Of a stretch of 64,000 nt of DNA, positions 1 to 11,919 are shown piece by piece. The notes under the pieces are model-generated. The model saw nothing but the letters and a program-made list of their open reading frames with translations. It was not told the DNA's origin and did no database searches. The stretch's first letter is position 1, and every line of letters begins with the position of its first letter. Position numbers and translations under genes: made by a program. Source of the DNA: Luidia sarsii (taxonomy: Eukaryota; Echinodermata; Asteroidea; Paxillosida; Luidiidae); the NCBI GenBank assembly GCA_949987565.1, contig OX465104.1:24205757-24269756 (forward strand), written 5' to 3'.

Positions 1-1579
1 CATGTTTCAATACCGCAATGTGCCTGACCGTGATACACGTCACTCTCCTGCCATGTCATGTTTCAATACTGCAATGCTCCTGACTGCGATACACGTCACT
101 CTCCTGCCATGTCATGTTTCAATACCGCAATGTGCCTGACAGTGATACACGTCACTCTCCTGCCATGTCATGTTTCAATACCGCAATGCGCCTGACTGCG
201 ATACACGTCACTCTCCTGCCATGTCAGGTTTCAATACCGCAATGTGCCTGACCGTAATACACGTCACTCTCCTGCCATGTCATGTTTCAATACCGCAATG
301 TGCCTGACCGTGATACACGTCACTCTCCTGCCACGTCATATTTCAATACCGCAATGCGCCTGACTGCGATACACGTCACTCTCCCGCCATATCATGTTTC
401 AATACCGCTATGTGGCCGACTGTGATACACGTCACTCTCCTGCCATGTCATGTTTCAATACCGCAATGTGCCTGACCGTGATACACGTCACTCTCCTGCC
501 ATGTCATGTTTCAGTACCGCAATGCGCCTGACTGTGATACATGTCACTCTCCTGCCATGTCATGTTTCAATACCGCAATGCGCCTGACTGTGATACAAGT
601 CTCTCTCCTGCCATGTCATGTTTACCGCAATGCACCTGACTGTGATACACGTCACTCTCCTGCCATGTCATGTTTCAATACCGCAATGCGCCTGACTGTG
701 ATACAAATCTCTCTCCTGCCATGTCATGTTTACCGCAATGCACCTGACTGTGATACACGTCACTCTCCTGCCATGTCATGTTTCAATACCGCAATGCGGC
801 TGACTGTGATACAAGTCTCTCTCCTGCCATGTCATGTTTACCGCAATGCACATGACTGTAATACACGTCACTCTCTTGCCATGTCATGTTTCAATACCAC
901 AATGCTCCTGCCTGTGATACATGTCTCTCTCCCGCCATATCATGTTTCAATACCGCTATGTTGCCGACTGTGATACACGTCACTCTCCTGCCATGTCATG
1001 TTTCAATACCGCAATGTGCCTGACCGTGATACACGTCACTCTCCTGCCATGTCATGTTTCAAAACCGTAATGCGCCTGACTGCGATACACGTCACTCTCC
1101 TGCCATGTCATGTTTCAATACCGCAATGTGCCTGACCGTGATACACATCACTCTCCTGCCATGTCATGTTTCAATACCGCAATGCGCCTGACTGTGATAC
1201 ACGTCGCTCACCTGCCATGTCATGTTTGAATACCGCAATGTGCCTGACTATGATACACGTCACTCTCCCGACATATCATGTTTCAATACCGCTATGTGGC
1301 CGACTGTGATAAAGGTCACTCTCCTGCCATGTCATGTTTCAATACCGCAATGTGCCTGACCGTGATACACGTCACTCTCCTGCCATGTCTTGTTTCAATA
1401 TCGCAATGCGCCTGACTGCGATACACGTCACTCTCCTGCCATGTCATGTTTCAATACCGCAATGCGCCTGACTGCGATACACGTCACTCTCCTGCCATGT
1501 CATGTTTCAATACCGCAATGCGCCTGACTGTGATACAAATCTCTCTCCTGCCATGTCATGTTTCAATACCGCAATGTGC
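1..1579. repeat. Left composite segment: G-like, I-like and K-like blocks
   Basis: A G-like block (anchor near 170, with the diagnostic CATGTCAGGTTTC) is followed at 506 by the TTTCAGTACCGC monomer that normally lies 336 bp after G. It then switches to an I-type run of alternating 56/52-bp monomers (about 560-960). From about 1,060 it carries the K-leader markers CCGTAATGCG, CACATCACTC, GTCGCTCACCTG and ATAAAGGTCAC, before reaching a B block at 1,614. The order is shortened relative to the later units, so it is a rearranged partial HOR. Its first monomers continue from outside the window. The 155-codon open frame at 506-973 is a repeat by-product. Confidence 0.8.
617..668 (+). repeat. Representative 52-bp monomer subtype (CAAT deletion)
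   Basis: This copy reads CATGTTTACCGCAATG where the canonical monomer reads CATGTTTCAATACCGCAATG, a loss of four bases. The subtype nearly always carries GCACCTGAC in its middle and usually follows a monomer ending ACAAGTCTCTCTC or ACAAATCTCTCTC. The fullest HOR unit contains eleven monomers of 52 bp. A more diverged 52-bp form reads CCATGTTATTTTTACCGC (for example near 20,624-20,637). Because 56 + 52 = 108 is a multiple of three, these monomers restore the reading frame and account for the longer open frames in the array. Confidence 0.9.
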
Positions 1580-2635
1580 ATGACCGTGATACACGTCACT
1601 CTCCTGCCATGTCATGTTTCAATACCGCAATGCGCCTGACTGCGATACATGTCACTCTCCTGCCCCTGCATGTTTCAATACCGCAATGCAACTGATTGTG
1701 ATACAAGTCTCTCTCCTGCCATATCATGTTTACCGCAATGCACCTGACTGTGATACACTTCACTCTCCTGCCATGTCATGTTTCAATACCGCAATGCAAC
1801 TGACTGTAATACACGTCATTCTCCTGTCATGTTCTGTTTCAATACCGCCTTGCGCCTGAATGTGATACACGTCACTCTCCTGCCATGTCATGGTTCAATA
1901 CCGCAATGTGTCTGACTATGATACACGTCACTCTCCTCCCATGTCATGTTTCAATACCGCAATGCGCCTGACTGTGATACACGTCACTCTCCTGCCGTGT
2001 CATGTTTCAATACCGCAATGCGCCTGACTGTGATACACGTCACTCTCCTGTCATGTCATGTTTCAATACCACAATGTGCCTGACTGTGATACATGTCACT
2101 CTCCCGCCATGTCATGTTTTAATACCGCAATGCAACTGACTGTGATACAAGTCTCTCTCCTGCCATGTCATGTTTACCGCAATGCACCTGACTGCGATAC
2201 ACGTCACTCTCCTGCCATGTCATGTTTCAATACCGCAATGCGCCTGACTATGATACACGTCACTCTCCTCCCATGTCATGTTTCAATACCGCAATGCGCC
2301 TGACTGTGATACACGTCACTCTCCTGCCATGTCATGTTTCAATACCGCAATGTGCCTGACCGTGATACACGTCACTCTCTTGCCATGTAATGTTTCAATA
2401 CCGCAATGCGCCTGACTATGATACATGTTACTCTCCTGCAATGTCATGTTTCAATACAGCAACGCTCCTGACTGTGATACATGTCTCTCTCCCGCCACAT
2501 CATGTTTCAATACCGCAATGCTCCTGCCTGTAATACATGTCTCTCTCCCGCCATATCATGTTTCAATACCGCTATGTTTCCGACTGTGATACACGTCACT
2601 CTTCTGCCATGTCATGTTTCAATACCGCAATGTGC
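1580..2635. repeat. 1,056-bp tandem duplication, copy 1 (B-C blocks)
   Basis: The B anchor at 1,614 and C anchor at 2,058 recur at 2,670 and 3,114, both exactly 1,056 bp downstream. The stretch ends in the monomer series CAGCAACGCTCC, GCTCCTGCCTGTAAT and GCTATGTTTCC and then re-enters the GTGCATGACC monomer that began the segment. Breakpoints lie inside near-identical monomers and can be placed only to within about one monomer. Confidence 0.85.
2277..2332 (+). repeat. Representative canonical 56-bp monomer
   Basis: This copy carries the commonest state at each variable site: TTTCAATACCGC, GCGCCTGACTGTGAT, ACACGTCACTC and CTGCCATGT. It contains three CpG sites (monomer positions 14-15, 21-22 and 38-39). 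It also contains an imperfect dyad GTGA-TACACG-TCAC at monomer positions 30-43, and a CATG at each end of the CATGTCATG that joins successive monomers. It is given as a reference for describing the other variants; no function is implied. Confidence 0.9.
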
Positions 2636-3691
2636 ATGACCGTGATACACGTCACTCTCCTGCCATGTCATGTTTCAATACCGCAATGCGCCTGACTGCG
2701 ATACATGTCACTCTCCTGCCCCTGCATGTTTCAATACCGCAATGCAACTGATTGTGATACAAGTCTCTCTCCTGCCATATCATGTTTACCGCAATGCACC
2801 TGACTGTGATACACTTCACTCTCCTGCCATGTCATGTTTCAATACCGCAATGCAACTGACTGTAATACACGTCATTCTCCTGTTATGTTCTGTTTCAATA
2901 CCGCCTTGCGCCTGAATGTGATACACGTCACTCTCCTGCCATGTCATGGTTCAATACCGCAATGTGTCTGACTATGATACACGTCACTCTCCTCCCATGT
3001 CATGTTTCAATACCGCAATGCGCCTGACTGTGATACACGTCACTCTCCTGCCGTGTCATGTTTCAATACCGCAATGCGCCTGACTGTGATACACGTCACT
3101 CTCCTGTCATGTCATGTTTCAATACCACAATGTGCCTGACTGTGATACATGTCACTCTCCCGCCATGTCATGTTTTAATACCGCAATGCAACTGACTGTG
3201 ATACAAGTCTCTCTCCTGCCATGTCATGTTTACCGCAATGCACCTGACTGCGATACACGTCACTCTCCTGCCATGTCATGTTTCAATACCGCAATGCGCC
3301 TGACTATGATACACGTCACTCTCCTCCCATGTCATGTTTCAATACCGCAATGCGCCTGACTGTGATACACGTCACTCTCCTGCCATGTCATGTTTCAATA
3401 CCGCAATGTGCCTGACCGTGATACACGTCACTCTCTTGCCATGTAATGTTTCAATACCGCAATGCGCCTGACTATGATACATGTTACTCTCCTGCAATGT
3501 CATGTTTCAATACAGCAACGCTCCTGACTGTGATACATGTCTCTCTCCCGCCACATCATGTTTCAATACCGCAATGCTCCTGCCTGTAACACATGTCTCT
3601 CTCCCGCCATATCATGTTTCAATACCGCTATGTTTCCGACTGTGATACACGTCACTCTTCTGCCATGTCATGTTTCAATACCGCAATGTGC
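2636..3691. repeat. 1,056-bp tandem duplication, copy 2
   Basis: This is the second copy of the 1,580-2,635 segment, nearly identical. Differences I can see by eye include TGTTATGTTC near 2,882 (copy 1 has TGTCATGTTC) and CTGTAACAC near 3,590 (copy 1 has CTGTAATAC). The copy runs on into the usual D block (anchor 3,838), 724 bp after its C anchor, whereas copy 1 does not reach D. Confidence 0.85.
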
Positions 3692-6615
3692 CTGACCGTG
3701 ATACACGTCACTCTCCTGCCATGTCATGTTTCAATACCGCAATGCGCCTGACTGTGATACACGTCACTCTCCTGCCGTGTCATGTTTCAATACCGCAATG
3801 CAACTGACTGTAATACACGTCACTCTCCTGTCATGTCATGTTTCAATACCGCAATGTGCCTGACCGTGATACACGTCACTCTCCTGCAATGTCATGTTTC
3901 AATACCGCAATGCTCCTGACTGTGATACATGTCTCTCTCCTGCCATATGTTTTCAATACCGCAATGATCCTGACTGTGATACATGTCTCTCTCCAGCCAT
4001 ATCATGTTTCAATACCGCAATGCTCCTGCCTGTGATACACGTCACTCTCCTGCCATGTCATGTTTCAATACCGCAATGCAACTGACTGTAATACACGTCA
4101 TTCTCCTGTCATGTTCTGTTTCAATACCGCCATGCGCCTGATTGTGATACACGTCACTCTCCTGCCATGTCATGGTTCAATACCGCAATGCGTCTGACTA
4201 TGATACACGTCACTCTCCTCCCATGTCATGTTTCAATACCGCAATGCGCCTGACTGCGATACACGTCACTCTCCTGCCGTGTCATGTTTCAATACCGCAA
4301 TGCAACTGAGTGTAATACACGTCACTCTCCTGTCATGTCATGTTTCAATACCGCAATGTGCCTGACCGTGATACACGTCACTCTCTTGCCATGTCATGTT
4401 TCAATACCGCAATGCGCCTGACTATGATACATGTCACTCTCCTGCAATGTCATGTTTCAATACAGCAATGCTCCTGACTGTGATACATGTCTCTCTCCCG
4501 CCACATCATGTTTCAATACCGCAATGCTCCTGCCTGTGATACATGTCTCTCTCCCGCCATATCATGTTTCAATACCGCTATGTTTCCGACTGTGATACAC
4601 GTCACTCTTCTGCCATGTCATGTTTCAATACCGCAATGTGCCTGACCGTGATATTCGTCACTCTCCTGCCATGTCATGTTTCAATACCGCAATGCGCCTG
4701 ACTGCGATACACGTCACTCTCCTGCCATGTCCTGTTTCAATACCGCAATGTGCCTGACCGTGATACACGTCACTCTCCTGCCATGTCATGTTTCAATAAC
4801 GCAATGCGCCTGACTGCGATACACGTCACTCTCCTGCCATGTCATGTTTCAATACAGCAATGCGCCTGACTGTGATACACGTCGCTCTCCTGCCATGTCA
4901 TGGTTCAATACCGCAATGCGTCTGACTATGATACACGTCACTCTCCTCCCATGTCATGTTTCAATACCGCAATGCACCTGACTGTGATACACGTCACTCT
5001 CCTGCCGTGTCATGTTTCAATACCGCAATGCAACTGACTGTAATACACGTCACTCTCCTGTCATGTCATGTTTCAATACCGCAATGTGCCTGACCGTGAT
5101 ACACGTCACTCTCCTGCAATGTCATGTTTCAATACCGCAATGCTCCTGACTGTGATACATGTCTCCCTCCAGCCATATCATGTTTCAATACCGCAATGCT
5201 CCTGCCTGTGATACATGTCTCTCTCCCGCCATATCATGTTTCAATACCGCTATGTTGCCGACTGTGATACACGTCACTCTTCTGCCATGTCATGTTTCAA
5301 TACCGCAATGCGCCTGACTGCGATACACGTCACTCTCCTGCCATGTCATGTTTCAATACCGCAATGCGCCTGACTGTGATACAAGTCTCTCTCCTGCCAT
5401 ATCATGTTTACCGCAATGCACCTGACCTTGATACACGTCACTCTCCTGCCATGTCATGTTTCAATACCGCAATGCGCCTCACTGTGATACAAGTCTCTCT
5501 CCTGCCATATCATGTTTACCGCAATGCACCTGACTGTGATACACGTCACTCTCCTGCCGTGTCATGTTTCAATACCGCAATGCAACTGACTGTAATACAC
5601 GTCACTCTCCTGTCATGTCATGTTTCAATACCGCAATGTGCCTGACCGTGATACACGTCACTCTCCTGCCATGTCATGTTTCAATACCGCAATGCGCCTG
5701 ACTGCGATACACGTCACTCTCCTGCCATGTCATGTTTCAATACCGCAATGTGCCTGACCGTGATACACGTCACTTTCCTGCCATGTCATGTTTCAATACC
5801 GCAATGCGCCTGACTGCGATACACGTCACTCTCCTGCCATGTCATGTTTACCGCAATGCACCTGACTTTGATACACGTCACTCTCCTGCCATGTCATGTT
5901 TCAATACCGCAATGCGCCTGACTGTGATACAAATCTCTCTCCTGCCATGTCATGTTTACCGCAATGCACCTGACTGTGATACACGTCACTCTCCTGCCAT
6001 GTCATGTTTCAATACCGCAATGCAACTGACTGTAATACACGTCATTCTCCTGTCATGTTCTGTTTCAATACCGCCATGCGCCTGATTGTGATACACGTCA
6101 CTCTCCTCCCATGTCATGTTTCAATACCGCAATGCGCCTGACTGTGATACACGTCACTCTCCTGCCGTGTCATGTTTCAATACCGCAATGCAACTGACTG
6201 TAATACACGTCACTCTCCTGTCATGTCATGTTTCAATACCGCAATGTGCCTGACCGTGATACACGTCACTCTCCTGCCATGTCATGTTTCAATTCCGCAA
6301 TGCGCCTGACTATGATACACGTCACTCTCCTGCAATGTCATGTTTCAATACCGCAATGCTCCTGACTGTGAAACATGTCTCTCTCCCGCCATGTCATGTT
6401 TCAATACCGCAATGCTCCTGCCTGTGGTACATGTCTCTCTCCCGCCATATCATGTTTCAATAACGCTATGTTGCAAACTGTGATACACGTCACTCTCCTG
6501 CCATGTGATGTTTCAATACCGCAATGTGCCTGACCGTGATACACGTCACTCTCCTGCCATGTCATATTTCAATACCGCAATGCGCCTGACTGCGATACAC
6601 GTCACTCTCCTGCCA
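3692..6615. repeat. D-E-F blocks, first occurrence
   Basis: D anchors at 3,838, E at 5,292 (1,454 bp later, the same spacing as in every later unit) and F at 5,732. The E-to-F distance is 440 bp here, against 664 bp in the full units, so four monomers are missing. From about 6,290 the characteristic series TTTCAATTCCGC, CTGTGAAACATG, CTGTGGTACATG and TAACGCTATGTTGC marks the F-to-G region. Confidence 0.8.
3949..4002 (+). repeat. 54-bp monomer subtype, one per D block
   Basis: The preceding monomer ends CCATAT, and this one starts GTTTTCAATACC instead of CATGTTTCAATACC, for a net loss of two bases. It also carries the distinctive GCAATGATCCTGACTG. The same monomer recurs at the same offset in every D block (following anchors 3,838, 8,796, 10,750, 14,100, 16,334, 31,073, 40,597, 50,462 and 56,911), so it is a good single-copy-per-HOR marker. 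Confidence 0.85.
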
Positions 6616-7954
6616 TGTCATGTTTCAATACAGCAATGCGCCTGACTGTGATACAAGTCTCTCTCCTGCCATGTCATGTTTAAATACCGCAATGCGCCTG
6701 ACTATGATACACGTCACTCTCCTGCAATGTCATGTTTCAATACCGCAATGCTCCTGACTGTGATACATGTCTCTCTCCCGCCATATCATGTTTCAATACC
6801 GCAATGCTCCTGCCTGTGATACATGTCTCTCTCCCGCCATATCATGTTTCAATAACGCTATGTTGCCGACTGTGATACACGTCACTCTCCTGCCATGTCA
6901 TGTTTCAATACCGCAATGTGCCTGACCGTGATACACGTCACTCTCCTGCCATGTCATGTTTCAATACTGCAATGCTCCTGACTGCGATACACGTCACTCT
7001 CCTGCCATGTCATGTTTCAATACCGCAATGTGCCTGACAGTGATACACGTAACTCTCCTGCCATGTCATGTTTCAATACCGCAATGTGCCTGACCGTGAT
7101 ACACGTCACTCTCCTGCCATGTCATGTTTCAGTACCGCAATGCGCCTGACTGTGATACATGTCACTCTCCTGCCATGTCATGTTTCAATACCGCAATGCG
7201 CCTGACTGTGATACAAGTCTCTCTCCTGCCATGTCATGTTTCAATACCGCAATGTGCCTGACCGTGATACACGTCACTCTCCTGCCATGTCATGTTTCAG
7301 TACCGCTATGTGGCCGACTGTGATAAAGGTCACTCTCCTGCCATGTCATGTTTCAATACCGCAATGTGCCTGACCGTGATACACGTCACTCTCCTGCCAT
7401 GTCTTGTTTCAATATCGCAATGCGCCTGACTGCGATACACGTCACTCTCCTGCCATGTCATGTTTCAATACCGCAATGCGCCTGACTGCGATACACGTCA
7501 CTCTCCTGCCATGTCATGTTTCAATACCGCAATGCGCCTGACTGTGATACAAATCTCTCTCCTGCCATGTCATGTTTCAATACCGCAATGTGCATGACCG
7601 TGATACACGTCACTCTCCTGCCATGTCATGTTTCAATACCGCAATGCGCCTGACTGCGATACATGTCACTCTCCTGCCCCTGCATGTTTCAATACCGCAA
7701 TGCAACTGATTGTGATACAAGTCTCTCTCCTGCCATATCATGTTTACCGCAATGCACCTGACTGTGATACACTTCACTCTCCTGCCATGTCATGTTTCAA
7801 TACCGCAATGCAACTGACTGTAATACACGTCATTCTCCTGTCATGTTCTGTTTCAATTCCGCCTTGCGCCTGAATGTGATACACGTCACTCTCCTGCCAT
7901 GTCATGGTTCAATACCGCAATGTGTCTGACTATGATACACGTCACTCTCCTCCC

Positions 7955-9908
7955 ATGTCATGTTTCAATACCGCAATGCGCCTGACTGTGATACACGTCA
8001 CTCTCCTGCCGTGTCATGTTTCAATACCGCAATGCGCCTGACTGTGATACACGTCACTCTCCTGTCATGTCATGTTTCAATACCACAATGTGCCTGACTG
8101 TGATACATGTCACTCTCCCGCCATGTCATGTTTTAATACCGCAATGCAACTGACTGTGATACAAGTCTCTCTCCTGCCATGTCATGTTTACCGCAATGCA
8201 CCTGACTGCGATACACGTCACTCTCCTGCCATGTCATGTTTCAATACCGCAATGCGCCTGACTATGATACACGTCACTCTCCTCCCATGTCATGTTTCAA
8301 TACCGCAATGCGCCTGACTGTGATACACGTCACTCTCCTGCCATGTCATGTTTCAATACCGCAATGTGCCTGACCGTGATACACGTCACTCTCTTGCCAT
8401 GTAATGTTTCAATACCGCAATGCGCCTGACTATGATACATGTCACTCTCCTGCAATGTCATGTTTCAATACAGCAACGCTCCTGACTGTGATACATGTCT
8501 CTCTCCCGCCACATCATGTTTCAATACCGCAATGCTCCTGCCTGTAATACATGTCTCTCTCCCGCCATATCATGTTTCAATACCGCTATGTTTCCGACTG
8601 TGATACACGTCACTCTTCTGCCATGTCATGTTTCAATACCGCAATGTGCCTGACCGTGATACACGTCACTCTCCTGCCATGTCATGTTTCAATACCGCAA
8701 TGCGCCTGACTGTGATACACGTCACTCTCCTGGCGTGTCATGTTTCAATACCGCAATGCAACTGACTGTAATACACGTCACTCTCCTGTCATGTCATGTT
8801 TCAATACCGCAATGTGCCTGACCGTGATACACGTCACTCTCCTGCAATGTCATGTTTCAATACCGCAATGCTCCTGACTGTGATACATGTCTCTCTCCTG
8901 CCATATGTTTTCAATACCGCAATGATCCTGACTGTGATACATGTCTCTCTCCAGCCATATCATGTTTCAATACCGCAATGCTCCTGCCTGTGATACACGT
9001 CACTCTCCTGCCATGTCATGTTTCAATACCGCAATGCAACTGACTGTAATACACGTCATTCTCCTGTCATGTTCTGTTTCAATACCGCCATGCGCCTGAT
9101 TGTGATACACGTCACTCTCCTGCCATGTCATGGTTCAATACCGCAATGCGTCTGACTATGATACACGTCACTCTCCTCCCATGTCATGTTTCAATACCGC
9201 AATGCGCCTGACTGTGATACACGTCACTCTCCTGCCGTGTCATGTTTCAATACCGCAATGCAACTGAGTGTAATACACGTCACTCTCCTGTCATGTCATG
9301 TTTCAATACCGCAATGTGCCTGACCGTGATACACGTCACTCTCTTGCCATGTCATGTTTCAATACCGCAATGCGCCTGACTATGATACATGTCACTCTCC
9401 TGCAATGTCATGTTTCAATACAGCAATGCTCCTGACTGTGATACATGTCTCTCTCCCGCCACATCATGTTTCAATACCGCAATGCTCCTGCCTGTGATAC
9501 ATGTCTCTCTCCCGCCATATCATGTTTCAATACCGCTATGTTTCCGACTGTGATACACGTCACTCTTCTGCCATGTCATGTTTCAATGCCGCAATGTGCC
9601 TGACCGTGATATTCGTCACTCTCCTGCCATGTCATGTTTCAATACCGCAATGCGCCTGACTGCGATACACGTCACTCTCCTGCCATGTCCTGTTTCAATA
9701 CCGCAATGTGCCTGACCGTGATACACGTCACTCTCCTGCCATGTCATGTTTCAATAACGCAATGCGCCTGACTGCGATACACGTCACTCTCCTGCCATGT
9801 CATGTTTCAATACCGCAATGCGCCTGACTGTGATACACGTCGCTCTCCTGCCATGTCATGGTTCAATACCGCAATGCGTCTGACTATGATACACGTCACT
9901 CTCCTCCC
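7955..9908. repeat. 1,954-bp tandem duplication, copy 1 (C-D)
   Basis: Anchors C and D at 8,072 and 8,796 recur at 10,026 and 10,750, a shift of 1,954 bp. The join occurs where the D tail (GCGTCTGACTATG after CATGGTTC) replaces the B tail (GTGTCTGACTATG), so pairing between these two similar monomers probably produced the duplication. Boundaries are approximate. Confidence 0.78.
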
Positions 9909-11862
9909 ATGTCATGTTTCAATACCGCAATGCGCCTGACTGTGATACACGTCACTCTCCTGCCGTGTCATGTTTCAATACCGCAATGCGCCTGACTGTG
10001 ATACACGTCACTCTCCTGTCATGTCATGTTTCAATACCACAATGTGCCTGACTGTGATACATGTCACTCTCCCGCCATGTCATGTTTTAATACCGCAATG
10101 CAACTGACTGTGATACAAGTCTCTCTCCTGCCATGTCATGTTTACCGCAATGCACCTGACTGCGATACACGTCACTCTCCTGCCATGTCATGTTTCAATA
10201 CCGCAATGCGCCTGACTATGATACACGTCACTTTCCTCCCATGTCATGTTTCAATACCGCAATGCGCCTGACTGTGATACACGTCACTCTCCTGCCATGT
10301 CATGTTTCAATACCGCAATGTGCCTGACCGTGATACACGTCACTCTCTTGCCATGTAATGTTTCAATACCGCAATGCGCCTGACTATGATACATGTCACT
10401 CTCCTGCAATGTCATGTTTCAATACAGCAACGCTCCTGACTGTGATACATGTCTCTCTCCCGCCACATCATGTTTCAATACCGCAATGCTCCTGCCTGTA
10501 ATACATGTCTCTCTCCCGCCATATCATGTTTCAATACCGCTATGTTTCCGACTGTGATACACGTCACTCTTCTGCCATGTCATGTTTCAATACCGCAATG
10601 TGCCTGACCGTGATACACGTCACTCTCCTGCCATGTCATGTTTCAATACCGCAATGCGCCTGACTGTGATACACGTCACTCTCCTGGCGTGTCATGTTTC
10701 AATACCGCAATGCAACTGACTGTAATACACGTCACTCTCCTGTCATGTCATGTTTCAATACCGCAATGTGCCTGACCGTGATACACGTCACTCTCCTGCA
10801 ATGTCATGTTTCAATACCGCAATGCTCCTGACTGTGATACATGTCTCTCTCCTGCCATATGTTTTCAATACCGCAATGATCCTGACTGTGATACATGTCT
10901 CTCTCCAGCCATATCATGTTTCAATACCGCAATGCTCCTGCCTGTGATACACGTCACTCTCCTGCCATGTCATGTTTCAATACCGCAATGCAACTGACTG
11001 TAATACACGTTATTCTCCTGTCATGTTCTGTTTCAATACCGCCATGCGCCTGATTGTGATACACGTCACTCTCCTGCCATGTCATGGTTCAATACCGCAA
11101 TGCGTCTGACTATGATACACGTCACTCTCCTCCCATGTCATGTTTCAATACCGCAATGCGCCTGACTGTGATACACGTCACTCTCCTGCCGTGTCATGTT
11201 TCAATACCGCAATGCAACTGAGTGTAATACACGTCACTCTCCTGTCATGTCATGTTTCAATACCGCAATGTGCCTGACCGTGATACACGTCACTCTCTTG
11301 CCATGTCATGTTTCAATACCGCAATGCGCCTGACTATGATACATGTCACTCTCCTGCAATGTCATGTTTCAATACAGCAATGCTCCTGACTGTGATACAT
11401 GTCTCTCTCCCGCCACATCATGTTTCAATACCGCAATGCTCCTGCCTGTGATACATGTCTCTCTCCCGCCATATCATGTTTCAATACCGCTATGTTTCCG
11501 ACTGTGATACACGTCACTCTTCTGCCATGTCATGTTTCAATACCGCAATGTGCCTGACCGTGATATTCGTCACTCTCCTGCCATGTCATGTTTCAATACC
11601 GCAATGCGCCTGACTGCGATACACGTCACTCTCCTGCCATGTCCTGTTTCAATACCGCAATGTGCCTGACCGTGATACACGTCACTCTCCTGCCATGTCA
11701 TGTTTCAATAACGCAATGCGCCTGACTGCGATACACGTCACTCTCCTGCCATGTCATGTTTCAATACCGCAATGCGCCTGACTGTGATACACGTCGCTCT
11801 CCTGCCATGTCATGGTTCAATACCGCAATGCGTCTGACTATGATACACGTCACTCTCCTCCC
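9909..11862. repeat. 1,954-bp tandem duplication, copy 2
   Basis: This second C-D copy (anchors 10,026 and 10,750) follows copy 1 directly. It is near-identical; small differences include ACTTTCCTCCC near 10,230 and TACACGTTATTC near 11,010. After it the sequence jumps to the TACAGCAATGCG monomer that opens the second 5.3-kb segment. Confidence 0.78.
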
Positions 11863-11919
11863 ATGTCATGTTTCAATACCGCAATGCGCCTGACTGTGAT
11901 ACACGTCACTCTCCTGCCA

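Larger units (their letters stand above)
6616..11919. repeat. 5,304-bp duplicated segment, copy 1
   Basis: A 5,304-bp segment starts near the TACAGCAATGCG monomer (CAG at 6,631) and runs through B (7,628), C (8,072), D (8,796), a second C (10,026) and a second D (10,750). The same CAG marker recurs at 11,935, and B, C and D at 12,932, 13,376 and 14,100, all displaced by 5,304. F to B measures 1,896 bp (5,732 to 7,628) against 2,175 bp in later units. The 279-bp difference equals four 56-bp monomers plus the 55-bp one, so the G-specific block has been lost here. Confidence 0.8.

Noticed and set aside
506..973. 155-codon + strand open frame (and some 100 similar frames of 61-189 codons)
   Set aside because: The frames all start at the monomer's own ATG and end at the monomer's TGA or similar. 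They run through all three frames of the same repeat and depend only on where 52-bp monomers fall. No domain, signal peptide or selection pattern is visible.
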